Assembly (NCBI GenBank): GCA_015491205.1
Contig: WFWI01000089.1
Location: 1 to 10,568, forward strand
Length of the DNA: 10,568 nt
Source: Candidatus Microgenomates bacterium
GTDB lineage: Bacteria > Patescibacteriota > Microgenomatia > UBA1406 > GWC2-37-13
Reading direction: 5' to 3'
Of the stretch, positions 6,598 through 10,568 are shown piece after piece; within the stretch, counting starts at the first letter, position 1; the number at the start of each line of letters is the position of its first letter. The translations under genes and the position numbers were made by a program. Below the pieces are notes generated by a model. That model saw nothing but the letters and a program-made list of their open reading frames with translations, searched no databases and was not told where the DNA came from.

Positions 6598-8258
6598 ATA
6601 CTAAATTTATTTTTGTCAGCGGTGGAGTAATATCTGGGATTGGAAAGGGAGTGGTTTCTGCTTCCATAAGCTTTATTCTGAAAAGACTTGGGATTAGAGT
6701 TGTCCCAATAAAGTGTGAAAACTATCTAAATGTTGATGCTGGCACTATAAACCCTATAGAGCACGGAGATGTGTTTTTGTGTGCTGATGGAACTGAGGCA
6801 GATATGGATCTTGGCACATATGAGAAATTTTTGGGCGAAGAGATGGGAAGGATAAACTTTATCACCTTGGGCCAGATTTATAAAACAGTGATTGATAGGG
6901 AAAGACAGTTTGGCTATGAAGGAGAGGATGTTGAAGCAATACCTCATATTACAGATGAAATCCAAAGGCGTTGGCTTGAGGCAGTAAAAGAAAAAAAAGC
7001 AGAGGTAGCTGTAGTCGAGCTTGGAGGCACAGTTGGAGAATATCAAAACGTGCTTTACTATGAAGCTGCCAGAATTTTAGCTTTGAAAAATCCAGGAAAG
7101 GTGTTTTTTGCCCATGTAGCTTACATGCCCATCCCAAAACACTTAGGCGAGCCCAAGACAAAGCCAATACAGCTTTCAGTAAAATCCTTAAACAGCATGG
7201 GGATTCAGCTTGACTTTTTAATTGTCCGTTCAGAAAAGCCAATTGATAAAAGAAGAAAGGAGAGGTTAGCGCTTTTTTGTAACCTATACCCAGAGGATAT
7301 TTTTTCCTCACCTGATATGGAGGTTGTTTATGAGGTGCCATTGTATCTTTTAAAACAAGGTTTGGGTGAAAGGCTGATCAAAAAGTTAAATGTTTCCAGG
7401 AAGACAGAAGATTTTTCAGATTGGCAGAGTTTGGTTAAGAAAGTAAAAAAAGTTAAGGCTGCAAAGCCAGCTGCTAAAATTGCCATTGTCGGAAAGTATT
7501 TTAAAACTGGCGAGTATGAGCTACGCGATGCTTATGCAGCGCTTTTTGATGCAATAGATCATGCAAGCTTTGTTTTAGGAAAAAAGGTCGAGACAGTTTG
7601 GGTTGATGCAGAAAAGGTTGAGAAGGAAGGGCCGGATAAATTTTTAAAAGGAGTTCAAGGAGTTATTGTACCAATCGGTTGGGGAGAGCGCGGTGCAGAA
7701 GGAATGATCAAAGCAGCCTCGTATGCTAGGGAAGAGAAGATACCCTATCTTGGTCTTTGTTATGGAATGCAACTTGCAATCGTTGCCTTTGCGCGCGATG
7801 TTTTAGGTTGGAAAGAAGCTAATACAGAAGAGAATGATCCCAATACCCCTTATCCTGTAATTCACTTTATTCCAGAGCAAAAGGAGCTTGTAAAAAAACG
7901 GGCCTATGGTGGCACAATGCGGCTTGGAAACTGGAAAGCAAAGGTAAAAAAAGGTACTTTAGCTTGGGAAATTTATGAAAAACACGGTTGGTTTGAGGAT
8001 AAAGAGAAAGGAATCATAGTTGAAAGACATAGGCACAGATATGAATTTAACAACCAGTATTCAAAAGATTTCGAAAAAGCTGGGCTTGTCATTTCTGCTC
8101 GATCAGTTGATGAGGATTTGGTTGAAATAATAGAGCTGCCAGAGGGTAAGCATCCTTTTTATTTTGGTACCCAAGGCCATCCTGAATACAGGTCTACTCC
8201 TTTAAACCCTCATCCTGTGTTTGTTGAATTTTTACAAGTTGCTCTTAACTTAAAATGA
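6594..8258 (+). CDS. pyrG: CTP synthase
   Basis: Makes CTP from UTP, ATP and glutamine, the last step of pyrimidine nucleotide synthesis. The 554 residues are a normal length. The synthetase domain has P-loop GGVISGIGKG at 10-19 (K18), K40, D72 and E142 (in VVELGGTVG), matching ATP/Mg-binding residues known in E. coli PyrG, and KTKPIQLSVK at 188-197 at the UTP/CTP site. The class I glutaminase domain has nucleophile C389 in GLCYGMQ, H529 and E531 in GHPEY, and ERHRHRYEFN at 477-486. Several normally strict positions differ: ENY for DPY at 42-44, EYQN after GGTVG, IGWGERGAEGM at the oxyanion region, and Y390 after the nucleophile. The ATG at 6594 overlaps the topA stop and gives the expected N-terminus; an upstream in-frame start at 6567 would add nine unrelated residues. 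Confidence 0.97.
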   Translation: MNTKFIFVSGGVISGIGKGVVSASISFILKRLGIRVVPIKCENYLNVDAGTINPIEHGDVFLCADGTEADMDLGTYEKFLGEEMGRINFITLGQIYKTVIDRERQFGYEGEDVEAIPHITDEIQRRWLEAVKEKKAEVAVVELGGTVGEYQNVLYYEAARILALKNPGKVFFAHVAYMPIPKHLGEPKTKPIQLSVKSLNSMGIQLDFLIVRSEKPIDKRRKERLALFCNLYPEDIFSSPDMEVVYEVPLYLLKQGLGERLIKKLNVSRKTEDFSDWQSLVKKVKKVKAAKPAAKIAIVGKYFKTGEYELRDAYAALFDAIDHASFVLGKKVETVWVDAEKVEKEGPDKFLKGVQGVIVPIGWGERGAEGMIKAASYAREEKIPYLGLCYGMQLAIVAFARDVLGWKEANTEENDPNTPYPVIHFIPEQKELVKKRAYGGTMRLGNWKAKVKKGTLAWEIYEKHGWFEDKEKGIIVERHRHRYEFNNQYSKDFEKAGLVISARSVDEDLVEIIELPEGKHPFYFGTQGHPEYRSTPLNPHPVFVEFLQVALNLK

Positions 8259-8836
8259 AAGAACTAGGTAAAGGCTTTGTAAAATCAGTTATATATTCAC
8301 CTTACGCAGTTTATCTTCTGTTTATTATTTCTTTTGCTGAGGCTTCCTTTTTTCCTATACCTCCTGATGCATTTCTTATTCCTTTGGCTTTACTTGATCC
8401 TTCAAAAGCGATATTTTTAAGTATAATGACTACTTTTGCTTCAGTTTTGGGAGGAGCTTTTGGCTATTTCTTAGGTTACAAAGGGGGAAGACCTCTTGTT
8501 AAACGCTTTGTTTCTGATGAAAAGCTTTATAAGGTAAAGCTTCTTTACAACAAATACGACGTTTGGGCTGTTATGGCTGCAGGATTAACTCCGATTCCTT
8601 ATAAAGTATTTACAATTGCCGCAGGTCTTTTTGAGCTGAATTTTAAAAGGTTTATGTTGGCTTCGTTTATTGGCAGGGGAGGAAGATTTATTACTTTGGG
8701 AGTTTTGATTCATTTTTTTGGTCCGCAAGTGAAGCCATTCTTAGAGAAAAATTTTGAGTTAGTTACAATTGGATTCGTGGTCCTTCTTATAGGAGGATTT
8801 TTGATTGTGAAGAAGGTGGATTTTAAGAAAATTTAA
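8255..8836 (+). CDS. DedA/VTT-family membrane protein, YqaA-like
   Basis: A 193-residue membrane protein resembling the YqaA branch of the DedA (VTT, SNARE-associated) family. Related DedA proteins act in lipid flipping, envelope homeostasis and drug or pH tolerance; the substrate of this branch is not established. Visible features are a first hydrophobic segment (about 17-47) interrupted by the family motif EASFFPIPPD at 29-38, a second segment (about 52-75) with GGAFGYFLGYKGG, the re-entrant motif AGLTPIPYKVFTIAAG at 109-124, conserved arginines in GRGGRF at 140-145, and a C-terminal membrane helix (about 168-185) followed by a short basic tail. The start ATG overlaps the pyrG stop (ATGA), which indicates translational coupling. 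No ribosome-binding site is seen. Family assignment is firm; the exact function is not. Confidence 0.88.
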   Translation: MKELGKGFVKSVIYSPYAVYLLFIISFAEASFFPIPPDAFLIPLALLDPSKAIFLSIMTTFASVLGGAFGYFLGYKGGRPLVKRFVSDEKLYKVKLLYNKYDVWAVMAAGLTPIPYKVFTIAAGLFELNFKRFMLASFIGRGGRFITLGVLIHFFGPQVKPFLEKNFELVTIGFVVLLIGGFLIVKKVDFKKI

Positions 8837-9031
8837 GCTCCAAGCACCAAAACCAAATCTTAAACGAAGCTAGACTGATCTAGAGAGAGCTAGGATTAGT
8901 TTAAAAATTTCAAATTTCAAATGACAAATTTCAAATCAATTTCAAAATCCAAATGACAAAAAAATTTTTGACATTTGAAATTTGACATTTGTCATTGATT
9001 TGACATTTGGGCTTTGACATTTGACATTTCT
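8837..9031. repeat. Repeat-filled spacer between convergent genes with an AT-rich inverted repeat
   Basis: This spacer has no gene. From 8904 to 9030 it consists of CAAATTTCAAAT/AAATGACA words on the left and TGACATTT words on the right (copies starting at 8969, 8983, 9001, 9015 and 9022). The two halves are roughly inverted about 8963-8964: CAAATGACAAAAA (8950-8962) pairs with TTTTTGACATTTG (8965-8977) at 12 of 13 positions. A transcript from either side would fold into a long imperfect AT hairpin, so it may end transcription of both dedA and rmuC, although it lacks the GC stem of a classic intrinsic terminator. The left edge (8870-8893) has three CTAG sites at exact 10-base intervals. Confidence 0.7.
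8950..8977. terminator. Possible bidirectional AT-rich hairpin terminator
   Basis: Thirteen-base arms with one mismatch and a 2-base loop lie between the 3' ends of the DedA-family gene and rmuC, with A runs and T runs at the centre. The position suits a shared terminator for convergent genes. The stem is almost all A-T, so its strength is doubtful, and it may simply be a by-product of two opposed repeat copies. Confidence 0.3.
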
Positions 9032-10096
9032 TCACTTCGTCTTTTCCGGAAGCTGTAGCTGTTGCACTTCCGAAAAGCTTATCTTTTCCACGTATCTCAT
9101 AAGCTGGCGGGTGCGGGTGGTTTGAACTTTATTGTATTGAGCTTCAAGCCGCTCAATGATAGTTCCAATTTTTTCGAACTCCTCAGTGTATTTTTCAAAC
9201 TCTTTTTGAAAAGCTCTTATGTGCCCAATAATTTCCCGAATGTTTTGTTGGAATCTAAAGTTTTCATAGGCTTGCCTTATCATCCGCAATATAGCTGTGA
9301 AGGAAAAAGGGCCTGTTAGTATAACCTTTTTTTGCAGAGCCTCTTGCCAGACATCGTTGAATTTGTCGTAAATTACGGAAAAGATTGTTTCATTTGGTAC
9401 AAAAAGGATGACAAAATCAACGGTTTTTTCCTCAGGGTTTATATAATCTCGGCTGGCAATCTGGCTTATTTTTTCCTTTACATCGCGCTTGAAAAGCTGG
9501 AAGAACTTTTTCTTTTCTTCTTTGTCTTCAGTTTCTGCTGCGCGACGCAGGTTTTCATAGGGAAACTTTACATCCACGTTTATTTTTGTTCCATCGGGCA
9601 AAAAGATGGCAAAATCAGGCCTTGTGGCTTTAGTTGATTGCTTTGTATTAACCTCGTAATCTGTACCTTTGACAAAGCCTGCCATTTTTAAAAGATCTTC
9701 TGCCACTTGTTCGCCAAACTGACCGCGGAGTTGGTTGTTGGAAAGAATTTTTTTCAAGCTTTCTGTGGTATTTCTTAACTTTTCAACCAATTCTTGGTGT
9801 TCTTTTACTGATTGGGCAAGGGCGTGGAACTTACTGATTCTATCCCTTTCTGCTTCTCTCAGCTCTTTTAAGGCTTTGTCTACAAGCTCTTGAATCTGTT
9901 TTTGTTTGTTTGCAAGATCAGTTTTTATTGCTTCCTTGTCTGCCTTAAGCCGCTCCTCTGAAAGCTGTAGGATTTTGTTCATTATTTCTTCCAAATTTTT
10001 TTGGTACAGGTTTGATAAAGTGTCTTTTAAAAGAAATTTCACAATCAAGAAAGCAGCTAATACTCCGATGATTATAGCAAGAACAATTGTGAGCAT
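9032..10096 (-). CDS. rmuC: RmuC family protein
   Basis: The 354-residue product matches the RmuC family, linked to limiting recombination between short inverted repeats and built around a nuclease-like PD-(D/E)XK fold; the biochemical activity remains poorly defined. It starts with a membrane anchor (residues 3-23), then a long charged coiled coil (about 25-118). The conserved core follows: RGQFGEQVAEDLL at 124-136 (E129), RPDFAIFLPDG at 159-169 (D161), NVDVKFPYENL at 173-183 (D175, K177), VDFVILFVPNE at 226-236, and ILTGPFSFTAILRMI at 259-273. A second coiled coil covers about 290-325. E. coli RmuC is over 100 residues longer, mainly in terminal regions, while the core here is complete. It is the only minus-strand gene, with its own promoter at 10103-10131. 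Confidence 0.93.
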   Translation of the reverse strand: MLTIVLAIIIGVLAAFLIVKFLLKDTLSNLYQKNLEEIMNKILQLSEERLKADKEAIKTDLANKQKQIQELVDKALKELREAERDRISKFHALAQSVKEHQELVEKLRNTTESLKKILSNNQLRGQFGEQVAEDLLKMAGFVKGTDYEVNTKQSTKATRPDFAIFLPDGTKINVDVKFPYENLRRAAETEDKEEKKKFFQLFKRDVKEKISQIASRDYINPEEKTVDFVILFVPNETIFSVIYDKFNDVWQEALQKKVILTGPFSFTAILRMIRQAYENFRFQQNIREIIGHIRAFQKEFEKYTEEFEKIGTIIERLEAQYNKVQTTRTRQLMRYVEKISFSEVQQLQLPEKTK

Positions 10097-10102
10097 AGAT
10101 TA

Positions 10103-10131
10103 ATTATAAAGGAGTAAGTAATGAGTAGCAA
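10103..10131 (-). promoter_or_regulatory. Sigma70-type promoter of rmuC, apparently leaderless
   Basis: On the minus strand a perfect TATAAT (10108 to 10103) is preceded, after 17 bases, by TTGCTA (10131 to 10126), four of six matches to TTGACA. Six bases separate the -10 box from the rmuC ATG at 10096, so transcription would begin at or next to the start codon. No Shine-Dalgarno could then be present on the message. Confidence 0.65.
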
Positions 10132-10137
10132 GTAGTT

Positions 10138-10157
10138 GGTAGCTGGTAGCTGGTAGG
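10138..10157 (+). repeat. Short tandem repeat, 7-base unit
   Basis: The unit GGTAGCT is repeated in about two and a half copies (TTGGTAGCTGGTAGCTGGTA). It lies just upstream of the rmuC promoter region on the minus strand. No function is evident. Confidence 0.6.
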
Positions 10158-10202
10158 TTTGAGTATTTATGAGAAGGTTGATTAATTCTGGCACTGGGAG
10201 TT

Positions 10203-10369
10203 ATGAGTTTAGAGGCAGCTCAGGAGGTTCTTGATGAGTACAGGACTAGGTTATTGAAGGTAGGAGGTTAAATAAAATTCTATGTAAGTTGTGCTTATGT
10301 GAAGATTTGGAAAGCTATGTGAGTGTTTTTCAGGAAGAGCTAATTAGTGGAGGTAGTTTAAGAAAATGA
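10203..10369 (+). pseudogene. Possible frameshifted remnant of a small gene
   Basis: Two short open frames overlap and could be one broken gene. The first, from ATG 10203 to TAA 10271, reads MSLEAAQEVLDEYRTRLLK and a few more residues, a plausible amphipathic helix. The second, in another frame from about 10250 to TGA 10369, includes CEDLESYVSVFQEELISGG. Joining them by a frame change in 10250-10271 would give about 55 residues. No family is recognised, there is no good ribosome-binding site, and chance cannot be excluded. Confidence 0.2.
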
Positions 10370-10449
10370 CCAATTTTCAATAACCAATGATCAGGCAATA
10401 AAATCTTAAATCCAAAAACCAAAATCCTAAAACTGATCTTAAAACTCTG

Positions 10450-10482
10450 CAACTTTTAAACCTTTCAACCTTCAAACCAATT
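10450..10482 (-). repeat. Inverse copy of the atpG-atpD spacer repeat
   Basis: The minus strand reads GGTTTGAAGGTTGAAAGG then TTTAAAAGTTG, and bases 10450-10464 are an exact 15-base inverse match to 2728-2742. The flanking TTTGAA(A/G)GTTG words also match the first unit near 2682. This is a second member of the same dispersed repeat family, here immediately upstream of a promoter. Confidence 0.6.
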
Positions 10483-10493
10483 CATCTAGTTCC

Positions 10494-10522
10494 TTGACAA
10501 ATTTCAAAGAATACTTTATATT
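10494..10522 (+). promoter_or_regulatory. Sigma70-type promoter facing out of the window
   Basis: A perfect -35 TTGACA (10494-10499) is followed, after exactly 17 bases, by TATATT (10517-10522), five of six matches to the -10 consensus. The expected start is near 10529. Downstream lies a near-palindrome GCGGAAAAATTTTACGC (about 10533-10549) and an ATG at 10564-10566, which could begin the next gene, cut off by the window edge. Confidence 0.65.
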
Positions 10523-10568
10523 ATAAACTGTAGGCGGAAAAATTTTACGCTTTTAGTTCAAATATGAA

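Larger units (their letters stand above)
10097..10493. other. Gene-free region with short repeats
   Basis: No intact gene is seen between the rmuC start and the rightward promoter. It contains a 7-base tandem unit (GGTAGCT, about 10138-10157), a stretch with coding-like character in two frames (10203-10369), and then words such as CAATTTTCAATAACCAATGATC and AATCTTAAATCCAAAAACC (10370-10440) typical of dispersed intergenic repeats. The AATCTTAAA and CCAAAACC words also occur at 8847-8866. The 10450-10482 part is related to the atpG-atpD spacer in inverse orientation. Confidence 0.6.

Noticed and set aside
6726..7046. Minus-strand open frame of 106 codons inside pyrG
   Set aside because: It is antisense to conserved pyrG codons, with Phe- and Cys-rich composition typical of antisense translation of Lys/Glu-rich genes.
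6949..7341. Minus-strand open frame of 130 codons inside pyrG
   Set aside because: It lies wholly opposite a well-conserved CTP synthase, has a low-complexity composition and no family features; it is a shadow of the real gene.
8904..9030. Possible CRISPR array
   Set aside because: The repeated words are 8-12 bases, irregularly spaced and inverted about a centre. There are no uniform spacers and no cas genes.
9062..9637. Two plus-strand open frames opposite rmuC
   Set aside because: Both are antisense to the conserved RmuC core, Phe- and Leu-rich, without recognisable domains or ribosome-binding sites.
10169..10234. 21-codon plus-strand frame beginning MRRLINSGTGSYEF
   Set aside because: Short, Gly/Ser-rich and without a ribosome-binding site; it overlaps the better coding-like frame starting at 10203.

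Overview
The window is AT-rich bacterial chromosome with tightly packed genes. Stop codons include TGA for atpG, topA, pyrG and rmuC, so the standard bacterial code applies and UGA is not recoded. Arginine is mostly AGA/AGG and the proteins are rich in Lys and Glu. Several proteins are short or diverged: a delta subunit reduced to its C-terminal domain, a 354-residue RmuC, and a CTP synthase with an unusual motif set. Shine-Dalgarno sequences are nearly absent, and the spacers hold words such as CAAATTTCAAATGACA. Together these suggest a Candidate Phyla Radiation (Patescibacteria) genome, perhaps of the Microgenomates/Katanobacteria side. That placement is inference; no rRNA or ribosomal protein is present to confirm it.

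Layout. Positions 1-4557 hold the distal part of an F1Fo ATP synthase operon: the tail of an upstream gene (1-48), atpH (delta, C-terminal domain only), atpA, atpG, atpD and atpC. Without a visible terminator the same strand continues through topA (topoisomerase I), pyrG (CTP synthase) and a DedA/VTT-family membrane protein (YqaA-like). The last three are joined by two ATGA start/stop overlaps. A repeat-filled spacer (8837-9031) separates this plus-strand block from rmuC, which is convergent on the minus strand. The final 472 bases have no intact gene. They contain the rmuC promoter, short repeats, traces of a possible broken small gene, and a strong sigma70-type promoter facing right out of the window.

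The five atp genes encode the catalytic and rotor parts of F1 and its connection to the stator; nucleotide-binding residues of alpha and beta are intact. TopA, PyrG, DedA and RmuC are housekeeping or membrane functions with no obvious mechanistic link to ATP synthase, so their position probably reflects genome compaction. I found no defence system, mobile element with a transposase, CRISPR array or RNA gene. The points most worth a second look are the N-domain-less delta subunit, the diverged CTP synthase motifs, the repeat inserted between atpG and atpD with an inverted relative at 10450-10464, and the leaderless-looking rmuC start.
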